DNA of 64,000 nt, taken from the NCBI RefSeq assembly GCF_015706575.1, contig NW_024037076.1, positions 9,396,777-9,460,776 of the forward strand. The letters are read 5' to 3'. Positions 22,701-33,269 of the stretch are shown here, in pieces; positions within the stretch are counted from its first letter, which is position 1, and every line of letters begins with the position of its first letter. A program made the translations under genes and the position numbers. The stretch comes from Patiria miniata (lineage: Eukaryota > Echinodermata > Asteroidea > Valvatida > Asterinidae). Below the pieces are notes generated by a model, which saw only the letters and a program-made list of their open reading frames with translations, ran no database searches and had not been told where the DNA came from.

Positions 22701-25518
22701 AGTGCATGATAGGACCAGCACTGCACTACCGCTAAAAGTAATGCTTAACCCCGCCCCTTTAACAAGTTATAACCACGAAGCAATTATATCGAGGCCACTT
22801 TTTTGGGTAAAATGACTCGTTTTCCCCCACTTATTATGGCCAACACCACCGCTAATATTTACTACGGATGCCATAAACAAGGGGTTTTAATCTACAAGCA
22901 GTACCAATACAACTGACGAATCCAGTAAATGTATTTTGTTAAACCAAAAATGGACTAAAACATTGATCAATACAACCGTGTTTATCGGTACAAAACAAAA
23001 TTAAGATTACAACAAAAATTGAAAAATGTAATAAGGAGATCTCATTTTAATATAGGAAGGATTTTAAATTACAGGGTCTACGTTTTTGGACAATCAATCG
23101 TTGGAATGTAATTAATTGCTGTGACAATTTGAAACTTAAAGAATACCTGAAGTGGGATTTCCAGACTGAGGATTTTGTGAAGCTGTACCTGCATCAGAAA
23201 AAAAGTACAAGTGTAAACACTGTAATGAGTACCATAAGCTACTATCAATCTTATATATAGCACTCTACTGACGGGCCGGTAACTGGGCCAAGTACACAGC
23301 CATCTTGAAATACTATATCGTGCAACCGTGTAAATAAATTCACACAGAGACCAGTGTTCAATCTCCATACTTCCAAATTCTTTGAAAAACACTCAAAACT
23401 CTCACAGGTGTTTAGACTGCACAATAAAAATGATAATCAACATGTTGTCTTTTCATTTTCTTTTAACTTTTTGGTGGGCTGACCTATTACTTTTTCGGAA
23501 ATTCTCGACCAAATCAGATGGCCCCTAAAACGAATGATATTTCCAAAACTTGAAATATATCTATTAGGAAAAAGGATCCCTCCCCACTATAGATAAAAAA
23601 CGCCACTTTCGGACCCAATTGCATCTAAATGCTCAGAATTTGAAGCCCCATTCCAGGCCAGAGGTGCAGTGCCCTATGTCTTCAATCCTCAAATTCCATG
23701 TCTCTCAAACCTCTATATTATAGAATGATTTGAATGTATAGCTTTAATTCATGGGCTCGGCGGACGGTTAGGCCTATTTACTGGGTTGCACCCTTAAATA
23801 TTCTCCAAACCACTTTTACGGCAAGGGAAAGGCATAACCCACATTAAATTAAAAAAAAATAAAAAAAAATAAATAAAAAAAAAACAATTCTGAGGGGAAT
23901 ATCAGGCTTGCACATGGGCAGCTTTTATGCGCATTCCCCGGCTATAGAGCGCCCTCGTGGCGTCGATTAAGTTCCAACTCCTCACAACCCCCAATCAGAC
24001 CCCCTCACTTTTTTCCTCGGAATTGCTTCAATCAGCCCTTTGCAGAATTGCGAGCACTTTTTGCAGATTCGCCTTGGTGACTTAGGCCTCCCTTCTCCTA
24101 GGTTCCGCCCACCGAAAACCACCGTCGCGGCATAGTGCATGCGTGGCGCGGCGTTCATTTTAAATGTCCAGAGGGTGCAACCGTAATTAAATTCCCATAT
24201 AGTAACAAATCCCCATACTCCAAAAAAGATTTGATACTCAAAACTCTCAAAGTGTTCAGGCTGCACAGAAAAATGATGATCAACATGTCGTCTTTCATTT
24301 TTAATTTGTGGTGAGTTGACAGATGACTTTTTGAGACTGAGTTCTCACCCAAAGAAGACCACCCCTAAAACGAATGACATTTCCTAAACTGGAGATTTAG
24401 CCATTTAAAAAAAAAGATCCCTCCATTGTATGGCTATAATAGCGTCACTTAACTTTCGGACCTAATTGCATCCAAAATGCTCAGAATTGGAAGCCCTAAA
24501 GATTTTCGGCCTATTTACTGGGTTGCACCCACATGGTCTCTCAGTGTCAATTATTTACAAGTGCATTTACATTCTATCGTTACAAACACAGGATTGAATA
24601 ACTATCATGAATCCAACACTAAGTAAATCTCTAGAATATCGCCTAAGTGTTGCACACTTCAATTTTGGCACTTAATAAATATATAGTTGACTTGATTATA
24701 AAAAAGAATTCTAATTGCCCTGTGGGTAATTCAAGCGTTAGGGAAAAAATTGTAATGCCCCTGACATCGCCGATTAACCACGATATCAGTGTAAATAATG
24801 ATCCACACCTCTGGTTTTAATACAATAAAGCTCTGTTGTAATACTTTTAATATGGCTCTGTCACGGACATTATATTACACGCAGCTGAAATTTTTCAAAT
24901 TTGAAAAAAAAAACATGAAATCATAGAGCCTGAAAGTTACGTTACGAAGATTTGTATTTACCTGCCCTCTCTGGCGGCGGAGCGTTATTGAAATTGTAGG
25001 TGACTTGACTACCAACAATGATAGGGTTGTGCGAACCGCTAACATGTTCGATGAATCCGACGTGTGCACCCTGTTGTTGGTAATCTAAAACAATATAATA
25101 AAATAATGAGCACCGTATAATTATCGACGCTAATAAAAAGCGCTAATCATAATGAGACAAAAAGTGTCTCTTCTATTGACATATGCTCAGGGACTTCTTA
25201 GAGACATTATATCCAACCGGCAAACAAACAACGGGGTTTTCTATCAAATGCATCACGAGCACAGTTAGGGCACGGTTGGTTCATTGATGTTGAATGAAAA
25301 ATGGTCTACGTGTTTATTTTTCTTTTTGGAAGACTTGGTTTGTAATGAGAAAAAAGAGTTTGTATTTGTTACGTTATGGCTGGGAAATCTCAAAGTCTTT
25401 AAGAGGTCGTTATTAGATCTTCTTTCTTGGATTCTCGGCACTACTCACCTGCCTGGATTTCGTCTTTCATCTTGGTCTTGGAATCGTCCGTTTGATCCCT
25501 TTCATAATGTCCACTCAT
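13575..25518 (-). CDS. Caspase with a novel short prodomain (complete gene, nine exons)
   Basis: This is a cysteine protease of family C14 that cuts after aspartate. The exons are 25518-25449, 25084-24962, 23188-23147, 18586-18462, 18357-18190, 15884-15659, 14812-14648, 14310-14201 and 13709-13575. All splice phases agree and give about 387 residues. The large subunit begins near residue 121 with a GLAFILNN block. LRKGSQID carries the conserved P1-binding arginine. The catalytic histidine is in MSHG (about residue 206) and the catalytic cysteine in QACRR (about 249). The small subunit has YFAYATTDG and YLSLRSEVSGSFF, with the second specificity arginine. SHD-G between the subunits is a plausible processing site. 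No CARD or DED is present. Exon 2 gives a Gly/Asn/Val-rich motif like amyloid signalling motifs. QACRR departs from the usual QACxG. The caspase call is firm; activity and prodomain role are inferred. Confidence 0.9.
14201..14310 (-). CDS. Caspase exon 8, core of p10
   Basis: 110 nt, acceptor TTTATTTACAG, donor GTGAGA. It encodes YLSLRSEVSGSFFVQALCEV, which matches the p10 signature around the second specificity arginine and the GSxF-(I/V)Q-(A/S)L helix start. Leucine replaces the tryptophan usual before that arginine. Confidence 0.9.
14648..14812 (-). CDS. Caspase exon 7, p20/p10 linker and start of p10
   Basis: 165 nt. The acceptor is ...AAAAATAG, with a poor pyrimidine tract, and the donor G/GTGTGT. 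It encodes FVTTLPVSHDGPNTASG, where SHD-G is a candidate inter-subunit cleavage site, then an acidic LLEELVLEQLDTFVADIG and DVYFAYATTDG, the first p10 strand. The donor was chosen because it alone keeps frame with exon 8. Confidence 0.85.
15659..15884 (-). CDS. Caspase exon 6, catalytic p20 segment
   Basis: 226 nt with acceptor TTTCCTCTACAG and donor GTGAGTAC. It encodes DITKFFKEFA, then SAVIALMSHGHTGVILGID with the catalytic histidine, then GKPKMFFVQACRR with the catalytic cysteine. QAC is intact, but the glycine two residues past the cysteine in the usual QACxG signature is arginine here. Confidence 0.93.
16308..16722. other. Caspase intron 6 segment with an unassigned reading frame
   Basis: A 99-codon minus-strand frame (16308-16607) lies between exons 5 and 6 with no recognised motif. 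It ends next to a poly-A tract and tandem repeats. It is probably repeat-derived. Confidence 0.3.
16723..16855. repeat. Short AT-rich tandem repeat
   Basis: About five to six imperfect copies of a roughly 20-24-bp unit of the form GTGAAATAATGCAATAATTT, directly after a run of about 20 A. It is a minisatellite in a caspase intron. Confidence 0.7.
18190..18357 (-). CDS. Caspase exon 5, start of p20 domain
   Basis: 168 nt, 56 codons, phase 0-0, acceptor CAATTGACAG, donor GTAAAAAAG. It encodes TYQLTSKCKGLAFILNN, then LRKGSQIDTENMKHLFKELG. The first p20 strand and the LRxGxxxD motif, whose arginine binds the P1 aspartate, are both clear. Confidence 0.88.
18462..18586 (-). CDS. Caspase exon 4 (linker before p20)
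   Basis: 125 nt, entered in phase 1 after ...GATGTAG and ending in phase 0 at a weak GTAATT donor. It encodes AWNAPQNADDLPAVEPDCKG, then a basic SYAALKMKTARP stretch, ending NQEN. It contains DD and EPD, possible sites for prodomain removal. It leads directly into the p20 start with a 104-bp intron. Confidence 0.75.
18600..19460. other. Caspase intron 4, proximal part; no exon recognised
   Basis: A poly-C tract near 18790 and a perfect hairpin TTTTCCGCTTAAAAGCGGAAAA near 19404 followed by T and A runs. No further coding exon is needed by the caspase frame. Confidence 0.5.
19464..20045. repeat. CCATGGTGTTC minisatellite
   Basis: An array of CCCATGGTGTTC and related CCATGATGTCCATAAAATCC units, with a higher-order period of roughly 50-70 bp. 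It is dense to 19720 and decayed to about 20045. The array keeps some frames open by composition; these are not genes. It lies in caspase intron 4. Confidence 0.85.
20216..20550. repeat. Tandem repeat with CRE-like TGACGTCA sites
   Basis: Two full units and one partial unit of about 140-165 bp share AACACATCCCGGTCTAGGTAC and GTAGATATAG blocks. Each begins with TGACGTCACGTGA or a decayed form. The palindromic TGACGTCA is the classical CREB/ATF site, but a regulatory role is not shown. It lies in caspase intron 4. Confidence 0.7.
20735..20993. repeat. Two identical tandem 115-bp hairpin units inside an outer inverted repeat
   Basis: Units 20749-20863 and 20864-20978 look identical over 115 bp. 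Each is itself a near palindrome: GGTGAATTGGCC near the start pairs with GGCCAATTCACC near the end, around a GAGTTTTGAAACTC centre. The pair is enclosed by CATGGGACCCCATGG and CATGGGGTCCCATGG. It is a small foldback element that appears to have duplicated recently. Confidence 0.85.
23147..23188 (-). CDS. Caspase exon 3 (micro-exon linker)
   Basis: A 42-nt phase 1-1 exon encoding TASQNPQSGNPTS plus split glycine codons. The acceptor is TTCTGATGCAG and the donor GTATTCTTTA. It is a low-complexity Asn/Pro/Ser linker. A diverged copy at 37926-37991, with the same borders but a stop codon, supports the boundaries. Confidence 0.65.
24962..25084 (-). CDS. Caspase exon 2, RHIM/amyloid-like prodomain module
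   Basis: This is a 123-nt exon in phase 1-1, with acceptor TTGTTTTAG and donor GTAAATAC. It encodes a Gln-rich start, then GFIEHVSGSHNPIIVG, then SQVTYNFNNAPPPERA. The stretch SGSHNPIIVG-SQVTYNF resembles the RHIM plan: a hydrophobic-x-Val-Gly core flanked by Asn/Ser/Gly and followed by alternating aromatic residues. The usual core glutamine is absent (IIVG). Three further copies of this exon occur in the window. Confidence 0.75.
25449..25518 (-). CDS. Caspase exon 1 (start codon)
   Basis: Seventy bases: ATG at 25518, 23 codons plus one base, donor GTGAGTAGTG. The peptide begins MSGHYERDQTDDSK, is charged and has no signal sequence. The start is supported by two paralogous exons at 2952 and 55742. 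Intron 1 is only 364 bp here; in both paralogues it is expanded by transposons. Confidence 0.75.
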
Positions 25519-26065
25519 GGTTCTCTTGATCTCTCCTTAAAAGCCCTGTGCGTAAATGTGAATGAAATAGTTTCTAAAGTTCTTTTTATAAATTTTGTAC
25601 GACTTCACTTTGCCAAAGAAAACTGAGAAGCAAACCTTCCTAAACTCCAAACTCAAAGTGACGGTCATGGAAAAAAACCCACAAATAATGAGCTGTTGGA
25701 CTCCCCAAAACGTACGTTTTTATAAAGTAGACGTATCTTTTGAGGGCATTTAGAGTCAACTGCTTCCGAAGTGCCACCTGAGCACCCATGACCACTTACT
25801 TACGGAACTGCATTATTATGATTTGATCTATTGATTCCCATGCTTTTTAATGTAGTAACAAGGTTTATAGAATATGAACTCACCGTAACCCTCAATTGGA
25901 GTTAGTCTTTGTATAAGTCGTTTATACTTTCTCGGCTATTTTACTTTGACGAAAACCTAACTGCAACTGGATCGATATTTTGTTTCTAAAGAAAAGGTGA
26001 TATGACTGAAAAACTGTTTTTATAATTTACGAAACGCACTTCGCTTTGAAGTCTTTTGGTAATAT

Positions 26066-26825
26066 TTAACGGGCATAAGTATTGTATGTGTACATTACAG
26101 TTATTTGAATACGGAGAGACATGAGGTTTGAAATGGTAAGAATCGATTGTAAAAGAGTTATGTGATAATTGTACACAACACTAAAAAAAACTGAAACTAT
26201 TTTGATCCTTACGAGCCGCGCATCGATATAAAACAAAAATAGCAAACAAACAACTATCAGTCTTGAAACACAAATACATTCGGGATTTTCCGACATATCC
26301 AAAGTTCACAACTAGAAATGTAAATAATGATCCAACTGACCCAGGTCAGATATTTATCATTAGCAATTGTTGAGATTTGAAATGTTTATGCTAATTAAGT
26401 GTCATGTTTGGTCGTGTACCTGATAAATGCAAACACGATTGACCTTTGATGTCTCCACCAGTTTGATGTTTGATGATGTTTTGCCTGTACGTCTATGATT
26501 TATTACAAGCTCGGCATCACGAGGTGAAATGTACATGTGTGTACTGTTCATGTTTTTTTAAACACTGCCGACTATGCAAAACTGTCTAAGCACAACAAAT
26601 AAACAAACCAACTCGGATATATTTGAGCGTTGAAATCTCCATTTTAAATCAGCAAAAGAACAATGCCTGACCGTACAAGTCATCTCATGCTTCCATTTGT
26701 ATTTCCTATTTCTGACGGGCGCTTCAAAGCCACACTATTTATGAAACAAATCTTAACACTAGTTGTATCACTATACGAATAAACACGAATACATCATCAC
26801 AAATTAAACCATGACTGATATTTTG
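26066..26825. other. Far upstream flank of caspase exon 1
   Basis: Continuation of the shared upstream region (compare 3600-4140 and 56390-57080). Similarity to 57080 ends at about 26826, where an unrelated repeat unit (copy B) begins. No core promoter could be fixed. Confidence 0.45.
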
Positions 26826-27995
26826 GAACTCAATATTTAGTCATATTTATCGATCCACATTGTGGTTAAGTTTTTAAAACCAAATTTATTTAAAAAAAAG
26901 TTAACTTTGAGGTCCAAAAATAGGTATTTTTTGTGACTTACCTTTTGACGATGCGACAGCTTGACCTAAAACTCGCATATACAAAAGCTGTGTAAATAAT
27001 AGTCGATCACGTGAACAGAAAAAAGAGAGCACGCCCTCAATCGTTTTGTCCATGGGCGTAAACGACTTTATGACCGGGGGATGGGCCATTGGATTGCCCC
27101 CCCCCCCTATTTGTTACGAGAAACAAAATGTGGCGATTCGAGGTAATCTTGAAATATTCCAAATGAATTGAAATAGTTCTGAAAACGAAGAACAAACAGT
27201 ACACATACTTTCAAATTATCCGTTTTGATGTAAAGTTAAGAGTCGTAGAGCAAGTGTGCAAATTTGCATCAATATACTATTAACAGCGCCACTTTTTGTG
27301 CTCTGTGGTGTCAATCCCAGCCCCCCCCCCCCAAAAAAAAAAAAAACTTTCATAAAGGCATGAAACTCCAAACAGAATGTTTAGTATGATACAAATATTT
27401 CCAGATATGGAGCCAACGAAAACTCCCCTTTTGAAGGCCTGGCAGCCATTTTGCAAAATACCAGTACCAGTACCACCGTTATAATTTTCGTATTTAAAGG
27501 CCATTTTGGCATAATGTTTGCTAGCCGATGCCCTGATCGGGTAGCACTACGTCTTACGCACGGAGGCATGGTACCTATGTTTGGGGATAATTTGTTCCAT
27601 TTTAACCATAAACATCCTAAACGAAAACCTAAACCCGCCTATGATATTACATTGTTTAATTCTGGATGCAAAACGCTGTCACGTGACCGCCATGTTACGC
27701 CAACACTAATTTTTGATACACCTACATTGTACGTTAACTAAATGGTTTGGAAATAATTATGCTAACGTCGTGCAAGTCTAGGGGTTTTAAAGATGCCTTT
27801 TTCACCAGAAAAAAATGGTCTTGTGTAACCGGGGAGAACGATTTGAATTAGTTTTAAATGTGGCACTCTCCTCACAACTGAGTGGTTCCCTCTAAATAAT
27901 TTGGGTGGAGCGAAGTCTTTTGGATGTCTCAATAATATCACAATATTTTATTCACAACACAATTAAATTGATTTCAAATATATGAGACAATGTAT
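26826..27995. repeat. Interspersed repeat unit, copy B (empty site)
   Basis: Closely related to 61800-64000 and more distantly to 6380-7330. At 27740/27741 it shows the uninterrupted site GTTAACTAAATGGTTTGG, where copy C carries a 1-kb foldback insertion. Poly-C runs lie near 27098 and 27320. Reading frames here are composition-driven. Confidence 0.8.
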
Positions 27996-28830
27996 TTACG
28001 CATTTAAATCTGGTGTTAACGAAAGAATTAGTGTATAAAGAACTTTGGTATAAAAAGAACTTGGGTATATAAAAAGAACGACAGTCAATAGGGAATGGAA
28101 GCTGTCTAGATCTATTCAATGATCTGAAATTACAAACAATTAATCACTGTCTAATGAATTATGGGAAAACTTTCTGATCAAAGTACATTATTAAAGACAT
28201 CATTAAATTCAAAGTAATTTGGGGAAGAACTGTTTTCCTTATTTTTAAATCAAAGAATACTTTTTATGAATCCATCAGTAAGTGAACAGAATGTTGCATA
28301 AAAATGATTCAGGCATAAAAAGATTCAGGCATAAAAAGTTAAATAACACACAAGGCATTTACTTACCACTTGGGATGATCTACGTTCATGCCAGGCTGTC
28401 AATGTCAAATCGATGCAGAAGCAGCAGCAGAAAAATATTGCAAAACTGCAATGCCGGCAACGCCGGATATACAATTATATTGCTGCTACACAACGGGGAG
28501 CCGCACCCAAAATTTGCAGTAATACAAGTGGAGTGTGCAATGCTCGCAGAAAATGCTGGTCGCAAAGCAGGAGCATAACCAGGCAGATGTCAACTCAAAG
28601 TAGAGTTGGAACGGAATCAACAATATTTTGGACCTAGCCCTACAGGGAAAACTATACGAAACGCCCGGAATGCCAGCTATCTAACTTAAACAAAGCGCGG
28701 TGGAATTATTGAACCCAAGCTGTAATGACCTTTAAGCCGTGTGTCTTGCACATCTTTTGATACCAAAAAATCATATAAAAATCGGAACACGGGTTGCCGC
28801 GCAGCGAAAACTTTTCCGGCGCTACGTGCA
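27996..28830. other. No gene recognised
   Basis: Non-coding; contains a small GATTCAGGCATAAAAA direct duplication near 28306. Plus-strand frames of 74-98 codons near 28282-28637 have no recognised motif. Confidence 0.4.
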
Positions 28831-28834
28831 GGGA

Positions 28835-29082
28835 AAACTGAATTTCCCCATTAAGTCGTGCCACAGAGCAGAATTACCATACATATACTTAATTAACCAT
28901 AATTCCAAAACCCTTTGACCTATAGTCATGAAATTTATTGGGTATGTTTATGATAAGATGCTCTATGCATGTACCCGTGTTTCAAAATTGTCGTCACTCG
29001 ATGGCCGAGATCATGGGGATCCGCCCGCCCCCACCCAGCTGAGAGATGGTAAAAATAACCTGGCCCTTTTAGGGTTAAAGGC
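28835..29082. repeat. Direct repeat, left copy (partner at 30475-30735)
   Basis: It shares CCATAATTCCAAAACCCTTT, TTTCAAAATT and ATGGCCGAGATC with 30475-30735 in the same orientation. Together they bracket the 29083-30470 segment. Confidence 0.75.
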
Positions 29083-30180
29083 ATTGGGTGTGAGGGGTTA
29101 ACTTCAAAAATGAGAAGTTTAAATCACTGTGTCGAAGGTGAATAAATTGTTTTAAAGAAAAGGATATCTTTTTTCTTTAAATGAAGCCGTTTCACAGGCC
29201 CAGATACCAGATACCCTTTTGCACAAACTTGGCACAGTTCAGGTTTTGACCCTTGACAGATAAACAACGAATGCTCAATCATCCATGGCCACATACGCAT
29301 AATCAAGGTCTCATTAGAAAGAGGACACATTGGTGTTTCACGTGATTTTCAACTTTATTATTTATTTGAAAATATTTATAAGATGTTTTTATAAATTACA
29401 TCTTGGTTTTCTCCTTTTTTGCTGATACACCCTGTATTAAGACTTGGGTCATGACGAAGTGGTATTTGAAATATTAAAAAAATACGATAAATATCGGCAG
29501 TTCATTGACCTCTCAAAGGTCACCCGTGGTCAGATATGAATGTCCACACATCTGAAAATTCATATAATTGCAAGAAGACCAACATTTGTGAAAAAAGGGG
29601 TTTTGAATAGTAAATCTTAAATATCTATAAATAGGGCACACAAATTTCATTGACCTCTAAAGGTTACCAGTGGTCAAATATGAAAATTTTCTTCATGGCA
29701 TTAAGAACCAACATGCACAGTTTCGTGCTTTAGTCACAAACTGCACAATTCTGTCACTCAACAGCCACACTATTCGAACAGATAGTCTTTGTGTCTTTGC
29801 AATATAAATAAAACTACATTTGCCAGTCAAGGTCACCACTTGGGGACATTATACATATGACTAATATTTGAGGAAAGTGATTTGGTCCTCATAATTAGAA
29901 TTGTTCGTTGGAAAGGTGTTAATTAATTAAAAAAGCAAATGTGATGCACAACTGATATTGAAAAGCAGAGTATTTCCAAAACTTAAGCGAAATCATACCC
30001 TTTGAATAGTTGAGCCTTGCAACGTTTCACCTTAAATGGCAATATAAAAAAGAGCATCTTAAGATCGTTACCGTCGATATTGTCATAATCAGTGTCGTCA
30101 TCATCAACATGGCACTGGCTTCTGCCCTCAAAACTCTTCAAAATTTTCAGGAAGAGATGACTCTATACCGAACAAACTTA
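29083..30180. repeat. Duplicate of 9430-10600
   Basis: Collinear copy of the segment at 9430-10600 in the same orientation. It is flanked here by the 28835/30475 direct repeat pair. No coding conservation. Confidence 0.75.
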
Positions 30181-30474
30181 TTTGAAATTTTCGGCCGAAT
30201 GCCGTTATAGAGTGGTGGAATGGCGGAGAGGGAGTCGGGTCACGTCCCAATTGAGGCCTTTTCCCCCTCCCCCACGTGTGCTCCCCAATCCTGCACAACC
30301 CCTTAAAATAATCGGGAGAAAGAAAATTTGTGTTTAATTTTTGAAACTCATTGCGTGCTCCTACTGCAAAAGAAACCACCTAAGTGGCCTCCCCAATGCC
30401 AACACTGACAAAATGGCAAGTTTTACAAAATAAATGACAGTCATCATCCGCCCCCCCCCCCCGGCTTCGCGCCG

Positions 30475-30735
30475 TAAAAACTGAATTTTCCCATATATAC
30501 GTCGTGTACACAGAGCAGAATTACCATTCGTACATAATAATAGATAATTAATTAGCCATAATTCCAAAACCCTTTGACCTATAGTAATGACATTTCTTGG
30601 GTATGTTTATGTTGAGTTGCGTCATGAATGTACCCAGTTTCAAAATTTTTTCGTCACTCCATGGCCGAGATCTTAGGGGCGGGGAATGCCCCCCCCCCCC
30701 CAGGATGAGAGATAACCCGGCCCTTTTAGGATTAA
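30475..30735. repeat. Direct repeat, right copy (partner at 28835-29082)
   Basis: About 250 bp similar to 28835-29082. It starts after a poly-C run and a GGCTTCGCGCC motif and ends CGGCCCTTTTAGGATTAA. Confidence 0.75.
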
Positions 30736-31396
30736 CTGTACTTCAATGGAAAGGACGTGATTGATCATTTCTATATATGTAGCGAAGCTTTAAATGTAAA
30801 GTTTGTGCATGTTACACATTTATAATGTGTCAGGTGCTGTTTAAAGTCCCATATGCTAAAATCTTTTTTACTATTGTCTATTGTAATCATTTTTTTTCGT
30901 CGGAGGGTCTTCTGTAAATCTCCCTTAACCGGGCAGGATAATAGTGCATCTTCCTCCTTCGCAATTTGAGAAACATTTCCACAACAAAGAGAAACCGTGG
31001 TAAACCTGTATGGGATTAGCCGTGAAAATATTGTGGGTATCTTTTTTTAAAAGAAATTCAAACTCTCTTTAAAAAAAATATGCACATATAAATCCCTAAA
31101 ATCAGATAATGGAAAGTTCGTAGGCAAACTGTTTTAGGTCTATCTGGATGATACATGTATCAAGCCGTATATATTCGTGTAGAAAAACCAGAGCACGTAG
31201 CTGAGCACGTAGCTCCCTTGTGCGGCGGGCTTAAATCTGCAAATAAAGTGCTGGAATTGAAGGAACTGGAGCTATTTCAACACGCTTGGACAAACAATGG
31301 TACCTCCATTACCAATTTCCTTCGGGCATTTTTTTCTAATAAAAGTCGAATTCCCTAAGCTTTTTATATCGATAGGGAAATATTTCACGCTGTATA
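30736..31396. other. No gene recognised
   Basis: AT-rich non-coding sequence. A 67-codon frame at 31155-31358 has no recognised motif. Confidence 0.4.
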
Positions 31397-31920
31397 TACA
31401 CTCAACCAAAAAAGAAAGTCCCCCTAATACTTTGTTGTCTAACTCATAAACTACTGCGCACCTCTCACTCAAATAACGACTAATCATTACAGAAATTCCT
31501 AAGCAATCCAGTCATGCTCTGTATCTGGCCCAAAACAACGACAATGTGTTAATGAAATTATGCAATTTAAGACAAATGATCCCCAAAACAAGTTGCACTT
31601 TTTGAATACGTGCAAGTTGAGTGTGAATATTTTCATCTCTAACGCAATCGTCTAACAAAAAAATATAAAATTAATTTCAAATCTTTTCACACTTTTCTTA
31701 CTGCATACTTTTTATGTTATTCGAGGTTCAGTAAAGGAAAGTAAAATGATAAAGTGCATAATTTCGTACACATTGTCACTTTTTGGGCCAAATAAAGAGT
31801 ATGACTGGATTGCTAAAAAAATTCTGTAAAGATTAGTTGTTATTTGAGAGACAGGTGCTCAGTATTTGTTGAGTTAGACAACAAAGTATTAGAGGGAACT
31901 TTCTAATTTGGTTGAGTGTA
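31397..31920. mobile_element. MITE with long terminal inverted repeats
   Basis: The ends CACTCAACCAAAAAAGAAAG and, inverted, CACTCAACCAAATTAGAAAG are each flanked by TA, as expected of Tc1/mariner-type elements. The inverted repeats extend about 165 bp from each end, with shared TACTTTGTTGTCTAACTCA and AGCAATCCAGTCAT blocks. The element is about 520 bp and non-coding. Confidence 0.85.
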
Positions 31921-31979
31921 TTATTACATGACACGCTTAAGCGTTCTCCAGATGATTTATTTTGGGCGATTAAGCTTCT

Positions 31980-33265
31980 CCGTGTGCAGTGGGCTTGGGT
32001 TATGTTGAAATGACGTCACAATTACGAACCGGACCGGCAGAAATTTTGAGAAAAGTCAGAGGTCAAATAAAACAACTCTACACATCCCCTGTCCATCCTC
32101 CTCCTGTATGCTTCATCTTATTGGGGTGGTTCAGCCTCGATCCATATGGTGGCAACGGTACGTGCCAAAGGACCGGATTTTCGTCTATAAACACCGCTTG
32201 GACTGTCGTTGGATGATCGGCGTTCCATGGATGGCCCGTTTTAGCGGCATATACAGAAAACTCCCACCCGACCGTCAGGCTAGGGGAACTCGCCACACGA
32301 CCGCAGCCATGGCAACGTGCATTGTACGTACTCCTGTGCTGTACATACACCACGCGATACGAGTGCACATAACCGACGAACTGAACTATATTGTGCGCTG
32401 CACGCATGACAGACATTAATATTTGCGGTGGGGTGCTTCAGCACGCATCGACTTTCCCACACGGCCCATCGCAATACCAGAAAGCCATCGATGATCTGAA
32501 TCAGCATCCCAGTGCCGAAGCAAAATCTCCTTGATTGGCATGACCTCTCGTGCACATCTACACTCCTGTCATTCACCGGCGCTGCAGTGAAGACGGCGCC
32601 AGCAGCATAGCAACGCAAGAAAAGCCACACCTTCCCAGTCGACAGTGTGTGACATCACTGCACTCCAAGAGCACCGCCTATCCTGCCAGCGACCTCGCCG
32701 GATAATTCTTCCAACTAGTACGTGCCTTCAGATGACCCGATTATAGCACTACTACCCCAATATACACAGCAACAAAAACTGAACGGGTGTCACAATTCAC
32801 TTTGTACATGTTGTAAGTTTTATCAGTTTGAACTATTGCTGTTTAATACGTCTGCATATAAAGTTGTCAAAGTTGTATAGACTTAAGGTCTTTTGAATTA
32901 TTATAAAGCCATTCTCCTCTGCGTGTAACGCGACGGTGTAAATCTGATTTCGTTGCCAAATTTTGCACGGACAACACTAATGACTAAGTTAAAGTTGAGT
33001 ATGTAACAACACTGCACATACTTAATCATTGTAGTCAAAGCAGCAGCAAGCTTGATCACCCTGTCTGTACTTGTAGCTATACTTGTAGCCGAAACCAAGC
33101 AACATGGCCTGATATCCTGACAGGAACTGGCACTGCTAGGCTAAAGACTTGGCGGAGGAATTCATACTTTTGAAACGCTTGATCCTGTGAACGCAGGACA
33201 ACTGTGTTAGCCAGCCAGAAAAAAAAAACAGACAAGAAAGATCAAGATTGATGTTGGCACGAGGG
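31980..33265. other. Unassigned region with a trace of caspase intron similarity
   Basis: The first about 80 bp (GTTGAAATGACGTCACAATTACGAACCGGA) resemble 17990-18040 next to caspase exon 5. Beyond this, overlapping frames of 103-116 codons on both strands at 32078-32630 show no recognised family motif. No caspase exon 4-6 relic was seen. Confidence 0.4.
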
Positions 33266-33269
33266 TTTG

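Larger units (their letters stand above)
21504..25830. repeat. Caspase 5' region duplicated at 49762-56110
   Basis: Collinear similarity covers 21504-22080 with 49762-50340, then 24034-25518 with 50336-55826, and continues upstream of exon 1. The distal copy lacks 22081-24038, including exon 3. AGCCC is present at both breakpoints (22076-22080 and 24034-24038). Confidence 0.85.

Noticed and set aside
28835..30735. The paired 250-bp direct repeats as LTRs of a retroelement
   Set aside because: The enclosed segment has no gag/pol trace and is found elsewhere (9430-10600) without the flanking repeats.
32078..32630. Overlapping 103-116-codon frames on both strands, considered as a transposase
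   Set aside because: No DDE or other catalytic block could be matched in any frame, and frames on opposite strands overlap.
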